From G963665495 sp963677785 (GTDB lineage Bacteria > Desulfobacterota > Desulfovibrionia > Desulfovibrionales > Desulfovibrionaceae): a DNA stretch of 64,000 bases. Made by a program: the position numbers and the translations under genes. Positions within the stretch are counted from its first letter, which is position 1; each line of letters begins with the position of its first letter. Shown one piece after another: positions 41,555 to 49,901 of the stretch. The notes beneath the pieces were generated by a model. That model did not search any database. It had not been told where the DNA came from and worked only from the letters and a program-made list of their open reading frames with translations. Where the stretch lies: contig CAXXDH010000003.1 of the NCBI GenBank assembly GCA_963677785.2, positions 3,658,001 to 3,722,000 on the forward strand, read 5' to 3'.

Positions 41555-43189
41555 ATGTTCAACCTGGCGGATATTTTCACCGGAATATCTTTTTTTGTGG
41601 CCATGTTGGTAATCATCGGCTTTTTCACTTTCATTGCGGTGGTTCGCTATTATCGGCGTTGCCCGCCGGACAAGATTCTCGTGGTTTTTGGCAAGATCGG
41701 CAAAGACAAGGAAGGGGAAGCCCGGAGTGCCAAATGCGTCCATGGCGGCGCAACGTTTGTCATTCCGGTTTTTCAGGATTTCAAATATCTGGATTTGACG
41801 CCTCTGACCATAGACATTGACTTGAAAAGCGCGCTTTCCAAAGAAAATATTCGGGTCAACGCGCCCTCCACCTTTACAGTGGGTATTTCATCCGACCCTG
41901 ACATCATGCTCAATGCGGCCGAACGTTTGCTCGGACTTTCCATGTCCCAGATAGAGCAGACAGCCTCGGATATTATTTTCGGACAGTTTCGCGCCACCAT
42001 CGCCACCATGCAGATCGAAGAGATCAACGCGGATCGGGAAAAATTCCAGCAGACTGTCATGGTCAATGTGGAAGACGAACTGGCGAAGATCGGCCTGCGT
42101 CTGATCAACGTGAATATCAAGGATGTGACGGACGAAAGCGATTACCTGCAGGCGCTCGGCAAACGGGCTGCCGCGGAAGCGACCAACAAGGCAAAAATCG
42201 ATGTGGCCGAACAGGAACGCAACGGTGCGGTGGGTGAAGCCAACGCTCATAAAGAACGTGACATCAGTGTGGCCGAGGCGGACCGCGATACGCGCGTTGC
42301 CAGAGCACATGCCGATGCAGAGGCGATCCGGGGCGAACGTAAAGCCCAGGAAATCGAAGCCCAGGCAGACTCCGAATTGCGTATCCGGCAAGCGGAAGTC
42401 AGCGCCCAGGCCGTGAGTGGAGAGAAAAAGGCCAAGGAAGTGGAGGCTGAAGCCGAAAGCCGGCTGCGTATCAAGCAGGCAGATGTGAATGCCAAGGCCG
42501 TGGAGGCCGAACGTACGCGCAATGCTTCTGCCGAAACCGCTTCGTTGCAGGCTGAAAAAATTACGGAAGAAGCGCGCAAGGATCGTGAGATTGCGGCCCA
42601 TCTGGCCAGTATCGTTCCACCGGCCGAAGCAGACAAGCGCAAACGGATTATTGATGCCGAGGCCGACCGCGAAAAGGTAATCATTGCTGCGGAAGCTGAA
42701 AAAGAGGCTGCGCAAAGGCGCGGTGAAGGGCAGGGCTTGGAGATCAAAGCCCGGATGACCAATGAAGCGCACGGCCTCAAAGCGTTGCTCGAGGCGCAGG
42801 CCGAAGGACTGAACAAGATTGTCGACGCAGCCGGTGGCGATCCCGGACAGGCTTTTATGTTGATGATGGCCGACAAGATGACCGAACTGTTTAAAATGCA
42901 GACCGAGGCTTTGCAGAATCTGAAAATCGACAAGGTCCTGGTCATGGATGGCGGAGAAGGGGAAGGCGTGCCCCAGTTTATCCGCGGGTTTGCCAAAAGC
43001 TTGCCTTTTGCGCATGAACTGGCCGAGTTGGGCGGAATAAAACTCCCCGGATTATTTATGGGCGACAAGGCGCCAGAGGCTCCGGAAGTGGATAAAAATA
43101 CTGGAGACGAATCCACCGAAGAACAGAATTCCAAGCCTGCTGCTTCCAAAGATACGCGGGAGGAGTTTGAATTCGGCGAGGACGCCTGA
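41555..43189 (+). CDS. Flotillin-like SPFH protein
   Basis: A 544-residue membrane-attached protein. A hydrophobic segment at about 10-32 anchors it. An SPFH/band-7 domain spans about 45-215 (DKILVVFGKIGKDKEGEARS, then VNVEDELAKIGLRLINVNIK). A long Ala/Glu/Arg-rich coiled coil with repeated EA pairs follows at about 215-400, and a C-terminal domain at about 400-510. This is the FloT/YuaG architecture that oligomerises into membrane scaffolds. It is paired with the NfeD-like gene and closed by a bidirectional terminator. Confidence 0.92.
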   Translation: MFNLADIFTGISFFVAMLVIIGFFTFIAVVRYYRRCPPDKILVVFGKIGKDKEGEARSAKCVHGGATFVIPVFQDFKYLDLTPLTIDIDLKSALSKENIRVNAPSTFTVGISSDPDIMLNAAERLLGLSMSQIEQTASDIIFGQFRATIATMQIEEINADREKFQQTVMVNVEDELAKIGLRLINVNIKDVTDESDYLQALGKRAAAEATNKAKIDVAEQERNGAVGEANAHKERDISVAEADRDTRVARAHADAEAIRGERKAQEIEAQADSELRIRQAEVSAQAVSGEKKAKEVEAEAESRLRIKQADVNAKAVEAERTRNASAETASLQAEKITEEARKDREIAAHLASIVPPAEADKRKRIIDAEADREKVIIAAEAEKEAAQRRGEGQGLEIKARMTNEAHGLKALLEAQAEGLNKIVDAAGGDPGQAFMLMMADKMTELFKMQTEALQNLKIDKVLVMDGGEGEGVPQFIRGFAKSLPFAHELAELGGIKLPGLFMGDKAPEAPEVDKNTGDESTEEQNSKPAASKDTREEFEFGEDA

Positions 43190-43206
43190 TGCTGAACGAT
43201 TTCACA

Positions 43207-43240
43207 AGAAAAAAGCGCCTTGAAAAGGGCGCTTTTTTCT
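43207..43240. terminator. Bidirectional terminator between flotillin and HesB-like genes
   Basis: AGCGCC (43214-43219) and GGCGCT (43228-43233) are flanked by an A-run and a T-run, giving AAAAAAGCGCC-loop-GGCGCTTTTTT. It serves the convergent flotillin and HesB-like genes. Confidence 0.85.
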
Positions 43241-43260
43241 TGTTGGGTGGAGCGGATGGG

Positions 43261-43581
43261 CTAACAACTGCAATTGCCGCAACAGGAAGAACAGCCGCCG
43301 CTGCCGGAATCGCCAAGTTCCAGGCTGGATTGAATGGAAAAACCCATACCGCCCAGGTCGATAACCAGCGGTTTGGCATCCTCGAATAATTTCTTTTCAA
43401 TGATGAATTCGAAATTACCGATTTTGTGGACATCGTCACTGTCATTGGCGTCGTCCAGTGCCAGCGCCAGCCGCGGACCGGAACATCCGCCTGGAGCAAG
43501 AAATATGCGAATTTGGGAAACTTCTTTATCCGCAAAATAGGCCTCAAATTCTTTCATCGCTCTTTCAGTCACTTCAAGCAT
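43261..43581 (-). CDS. HesB/IscA-like protein with Cys-rich C-terminus
   Basis: A 106-residue HesB-fold protein. The first conserved position is FLAPGGCSGPRLALALDD near residue 33, and the C-terminus is very cysteine rich (GGCSSCCGNCSC). True IscA proteins carry one Cys early and CGC late; here the late part is expanded, so cluster or metal binding is likely but a standard IscA role is not certain. In some anaerobes the HesB-like family has selenocysteine in the GG-x-SG position; here it is cysteine. AGGAGG is best spaced for ATG 43581, two codons inside the longer frame. Confidence 0.82.
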   Translation of the reverse strand: MLEVTERAMKEFEAYFADKEVSQIRIFLAPGGCSGPRLALALDDANDSDDVHKIGNFEFIIEKKLFEDAKPLVIDLGGMGFSIQSSLELGDSGSGGCSSCCGNCSC

Positions 43582-43706
43582 TGTCATGCCTCCTCTCAAG
43601 TTGTCTTATCGGATATAAAACGCTCGCGGGGAAAGTCAAATATTTCCTGTCAATATATGAGGAAATTTTTCTATTTTAAAAACTATAATATTGCAATATG
43701 AAGAGA

Positions 43707-44213
43707 TTAATACTCTATGCCGCGTTGTGCCTTGATGCCTTTGGTAAACGGGTGCTTGATGAGGCGCATTTCCGTAACAAGGTCTGCCTGTTCTTCCAAC
43801 CACTCCGGCAGTCCGCGTCCAGTGAGGACCAAATGCGTATCTGTCTGCCGGGCAAGCTCCAGTAATTGAAGCAGAGACTGTTTGTCCAGCAGCTGAGCAC
43901 CCAGGGCGTAAAGAAGTTCGTCCAGAACGAGCAGATCCAGCCCTTGCTCCAGTAGCTCCCGAGCCCAGGCAAGTACGTTGGCAGCGGCCTGGGCGTGGGT
44001 TTCCCGCTCAGCTTCTTGTCTGAAAAAACCTTCTCCGCCGGCATGGAAATGTTCACCAAGCAGCTGCAAAAGAATTTTTTGTTCCCCTGCCTGGCCGTCC
44101 CGTTTCATGAATTGGGCAAAGCCCACATTCAGGCCCGAGCCCAGAGCTCTAATGCATTGCCCTACGGCTGCGCTGGTTTTGCCTTTTCCGTCTCCCGTGT
44201 AAATAATCAGCAT
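43707..44213 (-). CDS. cobO: Cob(I)yrinic acid a,c-diamide adenosyltransferase
   Basis: A 168-residue CobA/CobO/BtuR-type adenosyltransferase, which attaches the adenosyl group to cobalt. The P-loop GDGKGKTSAAVGQ is near residue 7. NVGFAQFMKRD and LLVLDELLYALG are typical, the latter being the Walker B region. VLTGRGLPEWLEEQADLVTEM is the family C-terminal signature. AAGGAAC lies just before ATG 44213. The start is eight bases after the radical SAM gene stop, so the genes are probably cotranscribed. Confidence 0.94.
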   Translation of the reverse strand: MLIIYTGDGKGKTSAAVGQCIRALGSGLNVGFAQFMKRDGQAGEQKILLQLLGEHFHAGGEGFFRQEAERETHAQAAANVLAWARELLEQGLDLLVLDELLYALGAQLLDKQSLLQLLELARQTDTHLVLTGRGLPEWLEEQADLVTEMRLIKHPFTKGIKAQRGIEY

Positions 44214-44221
44214 GAAGTTCC

Positions 44222-45259
44222 TTAAGCCAGTGAAAAGCCGAGATCCACTCCGGCCAGTATATGCCCGCACTCCGGGCAGATAGTTCGGATGGAATCGAGA
44301 TTAAAGCCCCGGCGTGAGATCATCATGGTGCCGCATTGCGGACAGTACGTGTTGTTTTTTGAGTGTCCGGGCACATTGCCTATATATACGTAGTGCAGCC
44401 CGGCTGCATGAGCGATTTTCCAGGCACGTTCCAGAGTCTGCACGGGAGTGGGCTTTCGGTCAAGCATACGATAATCCGGATGAAATCGGCTGAGGTGCCA
44501 GGGCGTTTCCGGTCCGAGTTTTTCCGCGATAAACGTCGCCATTTCGGCCAATTCTTCGGGAGAATCATTCAGGCCCGGAATCAGGAGCGTCGTCACTTCG
44601 AGCCACCAGCCAAGTTTTTTGATGCGGATCAGATTGTCTTTCACCGGTTCAAGGCGTGCGCCGCACTCGCGGTAAAAAGCGTCGGTATAAGCCTTGAGGT
44701 CTATGTTGGCAGCGTCGATATAAGGAGCGAGCTCCTCAAGACACTCGGGACTCATAAACCCATTGGATACCATGATGTTTTTCAGATTGCGCGTTCTTGC
44801 CAGTCTGGACGTTTCATAAAGCAGCTCGAAGAAAATCGTTGGTTCGGAATAGGTATACGCAATACTTTGCGAATTGTATGCTTTTGCCTGGTCCACCAGA
44901 ACCTCCGGCGTGACGTGTTTTCCTTCCACAGCCTCGCCCAGCGCCGGAGGTTGGGAAAGGCTGTAATTCTGGCAGAAGGTGCAGTGCAGATTGCACCCCA
45001 TGGTGCCAAGGGAAAACGATTTACTGCCGGGTTGAAAGTGGTATAAGGGTTTTTTTTCAACCGGATCCACATTGATGGCGGCGATTTTGTCCGCCACCAG
45101 TGTATAAAGTTTTCCTCCCCGGTTAACGCGTACGCCGCAGCGGCCGCCTGCTCCAGGGGGAATGCGGCAGAAATGGCAGCAGAGCCTGCATTGTACGGAA
45201 TTATCTGTCTCGGCGTTGTCTTGTGTCGTCAGCGACTTCCAGAGCCTGGCCGGTTGCAT
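44222..45259 (-). CDS. amrS: AmmeMemoRadiSam-system radical SAM enzyme
   Basis: A 345-residue radical SAM protein of the AmrS/PflA-like group. The cluster motif CNLHCTFCQNYSLSQ (CX3CX2C) lies near residue 86. An N-terminal cysteine set (CRLCCHFCRIPPGAGGRCGV) precedes it, and further cysteines YCPQCGTMM and CPECGHILAG form a C-terminal rubredoxin-like knuckle. YTYSEPTIFFE, NGFMSPE and DLKAYTDAFYRE are family hallmarks. GGAGG is eight bases before ATG 45259; an upstream ATG overlaps that site. The Memo and AMMECR1 partners are not in this window, and the reaction is not established. Confidence 0.9.
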   Translation of the reverse strand: MQPARLWKSLTTQDNAETDNSVQCRLCCHFCRIPPGAGGRCGVRVNRGGKLYTLVADKIAAINVDPVEKKPLYHFQPGSKSFSLGTMGCNLHCTFCQNYSLSQPPALGEAVEGKHVTPEVLVDQAKAYNSQSIAYTYSEPTIFFELLYETSRLARTRNLKNIMVSNGFMSPECLEELAPYIDAANIDLKAYTDAFYRECGARLEPVKDNLIRIKKLGWWLEVTTLLIPGLNDSPEELAEMATFIAEKLGPETPWHLSRFHPDYRMLDRKPTPVQTLERAWKIAHAAGLHYVYIGNVPGHSKNNTYCPQCGTMMISRRGFNLDSIRTICPECGHILAGVDLGFSLA

Positions 45260-45286
45260 GTCAATTCCTCCTGACATTTTTGACAG

Positions 45287-45655
45287 TTATTTGGGACTGA
45301 TTTTAATCTCCGGGCTAATAACATAAGTGTTGTCGGAGTTGGAATTTTTTTCTTTCTCAGGAGGCGGAGTCACCTGAATGATCCGGGTACCGGTTTGCGG
45401 ATCGGTTTCCATCACAATACCTTCATGGAACGTGCCATAATAGTAGTCCTGCCTGGGGGCCTGGGATGCGTTAGGTCGTTGCTTGCTGTCTGTTCGGGGG
45501 GTAGGGGAGGACTGTTGCACGCCGTTTCTGTTATTATCGTAAGCCGGAGTTTGCGTCTGGGCCAGAGACCGGCTGCCGGAGCAAAGGAAGCAGAGAACCA
45601 ACAGGCACGAAAGGCTCGAGAACAGGATCATATTTATAATTTTTTTTTGCATCAT
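45287..45655 (-). CDS. Secreted uncharacterised protein
   Basis: A 122-residue protein with a clear signal peptide (MILFSSLSCLLVLCFLCSGS, cleavage probably after SLAQ near residue 33). The mature part is hydrophilic, rich in Asn/Gln/Pro/Ser, with a short YYYGTFHEGIVME segment and a Pro/Lys end. AAGGGG precedes the ATG. It lies upstream of the radical SAM gene on the same strand with 27 bases between them, so it may share its transcript. No family is recognised. Confidence 0.6.
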   Translation of the reverse strand: MMQKKIINMILFSSLSCLLVLCFLCSGSRSLAQTQTPAYDNNRNGVQQSSPTPRTDSKQRPNASQAPRQDYYYGTFHEGIVMETDPQTGTRIIQVTPPPEKEKNSNSDNTYVISPEIKISPK

Positions 45656-45733
45656 ACGCCCCTTGCGGAATATTAGTTAAAAGTCTAAATTTCACCCTCA
45701 CAAACTCTCCGTCTTTGAAAAGGAGCAAAACAT

Positions 45734-46810
45734 ATGCCGGATCGCAGGAAGGCCTACTCCGACGCAGGAGTAAATCTGGACGCAGCAGATCAAGTTGTAT
45801 CGCGAATCAAAAAAATCGCCAATACCGCCCTGACCAGAAATGTGCTGTCGCATATTGGAAGTTTCGGCGGGTTGTTCAAGCTTGATCTTGAAAATATGAA
45901 AGAACCGCTTTTGGTCGCAGCTACTGATGGAGTCGGTACGAAAATTAAACTTGCCGTCGCCTTCAACAAGCATGACGGGATCGGCATCGACCTCGTGGCC
46001 ATGAGCGTCAACGACATTCTGGTGCAGGGGGCCACTCCACTTTTTTTTCTGGATTATTTCGCCTCGGGCAAAATGGATGTGGATCAGGTGGAAGCCGTGG
46101 TCGCCAGTGTCGCCAGAGGCTGCGTAGAATCCAAGTGCGCCTTGCTGGGAGGGGAAACCGCAGAGATGCCCGGTATGTACGGAGAAGGCGAATATGATCT
46201 GGCTGGATTCTGCGTAGGCATGGTCGATCGTGGCAAAGTTGTGGACGGTTCGGGGATGCGGGATGGAGACGCCATCATCGGCCTTGCTTCCAGCGGCTTT
46301 CACTCCAACGGGTATTCCCTCGTACGCAAAGTTGTGGCGGAGTCGGGGATCGATCCGGACAAGCCGCTGCCGTTTCCCGAAAATTTCGAACCAATGTCTC
46401 CCGGTGCGCCCGCCAGGGATCTCCTGCTTGAGCCGACGATCATTTATACAAAACCAGTGTTGAATCTGTTGCGCGATTTTGAAATCAAAGGCATGGCGCA
46501 TATTACGGGCGGAGGGTTCTACGATAATATTCCGCGTATTCTTCCTACTGGAGTCCGGGCCAATATCAATTTCGGCATCTGGAAGGTGCCGGATGTCTTT
46601 CATTGGTTAAAGCGTGAGGCAGACCTGGACTGGCCGGAAATGCTTCAGGTTTTCAATTGTGGAATCGGATACGTTCTTATCGTGGATAAAAAGCTCGCGG
46701 GAGAGATAATCGAACGTTTGAACCGGGCATTTCAATTGAGAGCCTGGCGTATCGGCGAAATGACCAAGGCGGCCGCCGGGTCGGACCCTGTGGTAGAAGT
46801 TAATTTTTGA
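45734..46810 (+). CDS. purM: Phosphoribosylformylglycinamidine cyclo-ligase (AIR synthase)
   Basis: A 358-residue PurM of de novo purine synthesis, closing the imidazole ring of AIR with ATP. Typical segments are YSDAGVNLDAADQVVSRIK at the N-terminus, LLVAATDGVGTKIKLA, GIDLVAMSVNDILVQGA, FLDYFASGKMDVD, LLGGETAEMPGMY, GLASSGFHSNGYSLVRK and HITGGGFYDNIPR. The protein looks complete and normal in length. AAAAGGAGC precedes the ATG. No other pur gene is adjacent. Confidence 0.96.
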   Translation: MPDRRKAYSDAGVNLDAADQVVSRIKKIANTALTRNVLSHIGSFGGLFKLDLENMKEPLLVAATDGVGTKIKLAVAFNKHDGIGIDLVAMSVNDILVQGATPLFFLDYFASGKMDVDQVEAVVASVARGCVESKCALLGGETAEMPGMYGEGEYDLAGFCVGMVDRGKVVDGSGMRDGDAIIGLASSGFHSNGYSLVRKVVAESGIDPDKPLPFPENFEPMSPGAPARDLLLEPTIIYTKPVLNLLRDFEIKGMAHITGGGFYDNIPRILPTGVRANINFGIWKVPDVFHWLKREADLDWPEMLQVFNCGIGYVLIVDKKLAGEIIERLNRAFQLRAWRIGEMTKAAAGSDPVVEVNF

Positions 46811-46890
46811 TGCGCTGCCTGTTCTATTCATAGTACGTATCCGCCGCATGGTTTTGTCCAGGCGAGTGGGGATTGGGACAACCATATCAT

Positions 46891-48258
46891 ATGCCTGAGG
46901 TGTCCAGACAAATCGGAGTGCGTCCATGGCTCATTGCAGGTGTAGTTTTGGCTATGGCTGTAACCTATTATCTACTCCATATTACCTATATTCCGACTAA
47001 TTCGGATGATGCCTGGACCACTTCCTTCGCGTATAATTATTTTTATCGTGGTGAACTTCATGACACGGTTTTCGGGCGTCCAGCCGGGACACTGATCGCG
47101 TTCGGCTACAGCTATGCAGCTTTGCAAAAGCTGGCATTGGATGCGTTCGGCTGGACCCGCTCCAATGCCATTTTGCTTTCTACCTGTCTTTTCTTTTTGT
47201 CACTGCCATTCTGGTGGCGTATCAGCCGCTCGTTTGGCTGTTCACAATCCGTTTCCTTGTCGTATGTTCTGGTATTTCCCCTATGGGAGCCTCTTTTTCG
47301 GATTGCAAATACCGCCAGACCAGATGCCTGCTGTTTATTATTTGTGAGTATTGCTCTTTTTCTTGCGCAGCAGCGGCGATATATCTGGGCTGGAGTTGCT
47401 TCTGGAATCGCTTTTGAAGTGCATCAGATGGGGATTCTGGCATTTCTTCTTGTCGGTATACACGCATTGTTTGAGTTAAGATCAAGATATAAGGAAAAAA
47501 AACAAATTTATATTTTGCTATCCGGATGGTTTACAGGAATTATACTTGGTGTAAGCTATTACTTGTTTTTACACATACCGTACCTCATGGATACACTCCA
47601 TTCTGTCTCCGAGATGCATAGTTGGAATGGAAATTTCATTTTAGATTATTTTTTTGTAACCAGTTCCTATCGTCATATTCCCATATTTATTTTTATCTGT
47701 TTTATCATTGTCGCTTCTTTTTGGTTGAAGCTTGTAACAAAATTTTTGGAACTGTATGTTATCATATTTTCGATTTTGCTTTTTAGCGTTCTTTTTCCAC
47801 GTCCCAATGTATATTATTCAGCGTATTTTTTTGTTTTTATTACGCTTATAACTACAATTGTCATGGAGAGATATAAAAGGTTAAATACTTTTTTGCTATT
47901 ATTTGTTATATTCGTCGTATTGCAGTATTCATATATTTATTATAAAAATATGTCTTTCGATATGTCGACTTTTACGACTTCAATGAAGCGTGAGGTGCCG
48001 CAAACTTGTGATACCATCACCGGCCCCTTTAATGCGTGGTTTGCTTTTAAAGAACGTCGCTTCTTTGGAACCTTGCCGGAAATGCGTCCTGTGGTTCAAA
48101 ATATATTGAAGAGTCGGTCTATCTGTTATCTACATCGATTGGATAAAAATGATACTCGCGACATAATGGGAAAATACTTTTCTATGGGACCATTGGTGAA
48201 AGAGTTCGATGCTGGAGGGCAACGATATGGTTTGTATCATCTCCATGGCAAACAATGA
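46891..48258 (+). CDS. GT-C type membrane glycosyltransferase, AT-rich
   Basis: A 455-residue membrane protein with about ten spans. The first large loop carries NSDDAWTTSF near residue 33, the acidic pair used by GT-C glycosyltransferases. A second acidic site is in NTARPDACCLL. The last 100 residues are soluble. Base composition becomes clearly AT-rich in the second half (codons such as TTT, ATA and TAT dominate), unlike purM upstream, which suggests horizontal transfer. The frame is open from TTG 46873; ATG 46891 is chosen, but the ribosome binding site is not decisive. Donor and acceptor are unknown. Confidence 0.72.
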   Translation: MPEVSRQIGVRPWLIAGVVLAMAVTYYLLHITYIPTNSDDAWTTSFAYNYFYRGELHDTVFGRPAGTLIAFGYSYAALQKLALDAFGWTRSNAILLSTCLFFLSLPFWWRISRSFGCSQSVSLSYVLVFPLWEPLFRIANTARPDACCLLFVSIALFLAQQRRYIWAGVASGIAFEVHQMGILAFLLVGIHALFELRSRYKEKKQIYILLSGWFTGIILGVSYYLFLHIPYLMDTLHSVSEMHSWNGNFILDYFFVTSSYRHIPIFIFICFIIVASFWLKLVTKFLELYVIIFSILLFSVLFPRPNVYYSAYFFVFITLITTIVMERYKRLNTFLLLFVIFVVLQYSYIYYKNMSFDMSTFTTSMKREVPQTCDTITGPFNAWFAFKERRFFGTLPEMRPVVQNILKSRSICYLHRLDKNDTRDIMGKYFSMGPLVKEFDAGGQRYGLYHLHGKQ

Positions 48259-48305
48259 GGAGTTTTTAAGTTAAGGAATGTTTCTTTTTGTTTAAGTAGA
48301 GTTGA

Positions 48306-48345
48306 ATCCCAAATACAACGTGCGTTGTATTTGGGATTTTTTTTG
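48306..48345 (+). terminator. Strong terminator after GT-C gene
   Basis: ATCCCAAATACAACG (48306-48320) pairs with CGTTGTATTTGGGAT (48323-48337), a 15-base-pair perfect stem, followed by a long T-run. It separates the glycosyltransferase from the tad locus. Confidence 0.92.
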
Positions 48346-48750
48346 CGCTGCATAGGTGGTATAAATTTCGTAATTTAAATTGTAGAAAAATGGTATCCTG
48401 TGTTTTTAAAGTGATTCGAAAGTAGACTATGTTTTTCTGTTTATTGAGTGGGCATTTCAGGTTGCAGTAATGGGAGGTTTCGACTTGCCTGGAAATCAAG
48501 ATAAAAAATCTAGAGAAATTGTATAAAATTCGAAATGACGTTGCCAGAAGTGTCCAGATCGTGTAATATAAAAATGTATTGCATAAAAAAGTTAATAAAA
48601 ACAATGTGTTAGAGGTTTTTGGTTAAATTAAATTTATTTATTAAATTTTTTAAAAAATCTGGTTGAAGGTGCTTTTTTGGGTCAATCAGCGAAGGCACTA
48701 AAATTACGATAAGCAATTGAACACGTACATTTTAACTTAATGATCATACA
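48346..48750. promoter_or_regulatory. AT-rich region upstream of the tad locus
   Basis: These 405 very AT-rich bases contain no supported gene on either strand. The region must hold the main tad promoter. Several TTAAAT/TTTAAA stretches near 48620-48740 resemble UP elements or H-NS/MucR-type silencing sites, but no exact promoter boxes are assigned. Confidence 0.4.
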
Positions 48751-48957
48751 ATGTTTTCTTTCATCACCATCTGTTTGTCAGCATGTACAGGCTCAAAAAA
48801 AGAGTGCGGAAAACAACGCGGGGCGCTAAGTGTGGAATATGCCTTCTGCATGATTTTAGCGGCCGTGTTTTTGGAAGGGGTGTTGGTATTGTTTACGGAT
48901 ATGTCTACGGACATTCTTGGGGAGTTTATGGAGTGGATTTCAAGCCCGTATCCATAA
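48751..48957 (+). CDS. Small prepilin-like protein at head of tad locus
   Basis: A 68-residue protein with a basic leader followed by RGALSVEYAFCMILAAVFLE. The glycine followed by four residues and Glu-Tyr is the Flp-type prepilin peptidase site (G-X4-E-Y), and the hydrophobic stretch follows at once. The mature part would be only 45 residues and ends ISSPYP. It is thus a pilin or minor pilin of the Tad system. No strong ribosome binding site is visible before the ATG at 48751. The Flp pilin gene follows after 19 bases. Confidence 0.7.
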   Translation: MFSFITICLSACTGSKKECGKQRGALSVEYAFCMILAAVFLEGVLVLFTDMSTDILGEFMEWISSPYP

Positions 48958-48976
48958 AAACATTTGGGAGAATGCT

Positions 48977-49234
48977 ATGAAAGAGTTTTTTCGTTCGCTT
49001 TGCGCAAGGATCTATAGCGAAATAGATTCACTGCATCAGAAATATTATGTCGAAAAGCTCGGCAGCCAATCCGGAGCAACCACTGTCGAATACGCATTGC
49101 TCATTGCAGTAATCGTTACCATGGTGATAGCCGCAGCCACGTTCATGTATGACCCTTTGAAAGATTTCTTTTTAGGAGTAGTCAAAAAAATTACTGATAT
49201 GGCAGAAAACAAAGAAGCTCAGTCAAATTTTTAG
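48977..49234 (+). CDS. flp: Flp-type major pilin
   Basis: An 85-residue Flp pilin. The leader is longer than usual (about 33 residues), then SGATTVEYALLIAVIVTMVI gives the processing site G-ATTVEY with the conserved Glu5-Tyr6 and the hydrophobic helix. The mature pilin has about 52 residues and ends KEAQSNF. GGGAG at 48966 is spaced for ATG 48977. A hairpin without a T-run follows the gene and may protect the pilin mRNA. Tad machinery downstream would assemble it into a Flp fibre. Confidence 0.88.
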   Translation: MKEFFRSLCARIYSEIDSLHQKYYVEKLGSQSGATTVEYALLIAVIVTMVIAAATFMYDPLKDFFLGVVKKITDMAENKEAQSNF

Positions 49235-49489
49235 ATTTATTGAAGTGAGATGAAAATGGAGCCTTGGCGCATACCTTGGCTCCATTAAATAATGCTGGCT
49301 GTCTGGAATTAGGTATTTATTGCTGCCATTGAAGTTAAGTATTTTTTTATGACCTGCATCGCTGATGTAAGGCAAAGTTTTAAGTTAAAATAGTACATCA
49401 TGATATGCACTATATTTTTTAAGTTTCGTTTACATGTAGTGACACTTTTGTGAGCTTAGAAGATCGCTACCTTTTGGGGAGTATGGTTC
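49235..49489 (+). promoter_or_regulatory. Intergenic hairpin after pilin gene
   Basis: AATGGAGCC (49255-49263) pairs perfectly with GGCTCCATT (49278-49286). Without a T-run it probably acts as a partial terminator or stabiliser, letting pilin mRNA exceed the machinery mRNA. The remaining AT-rich 200 bases carry no supported gene. Confidence 0.5.
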
Positions 49490-49900
49490 ATGATAAGTTG
49501 CACCATCGTACAAAAGAAAAAAAAACTACAAGAGCCCCAACTAGGTGCGACAACTGTTGAATTTGCCTTTGCCATGATGTGGGTGTTTTTCTTTTTTATT
49601 GCCTATTATCAGGTGGTGGAAATTTTTCTCGTGCATGAGCGCGTGTCGTACGCGACTTATATCGCTTCGCGCGCGCATCAGGTGCATGGCGATGCTTCCA
49701 AGACGGCCAGTTCGGTGTTGAAAGGCTATGAACTCAAAAAACGCAACGATTCCGTGACAATCAGCAAGACTATCAGCGTGCCCATAGATTTTTATAATCC
49801 TTTTGGCAGTCACGGCTTCAAGAAGGGAGGCGCTCGATTCACTGTTGCTGCAACAGTTCCCACATTTTCCGAATCTGGCGATGGCGGAGGAGACAACTGA
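49490..49900 (+). CDS. tadE: TadE-like pseudopilin
   Basis: A 136-residue TadE-family protein. LGATTVEFAFAMMWVFFFFI carries the prepilin-peptidase motif (G-ATTVEF) and the hydrophobic helix at about 19-45. The mature domain (VEIFLVHERVSYATYIASRA and VTISKTISVPIDFYNPF) is periplasmic. TadE proteins are minor pseudopilins needed for Flp assembly. The ribosome binding site is GGGGAG, about nine bases before ATG 49490. Confidence 0.82.
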   Translation: MISCTIVQKKKKLQEPQLGATTVEFAFAMMWVFFFFIAYYQVVEIFLVHERVSYATYIASRAHQVHGDASKTASSVLKGYELKKRNDSVTISKTISVPIDFYNPFGSHGFKKGGARFTVAATVPTFSESGDGGGDN

Positions 49901-49901
49901 G

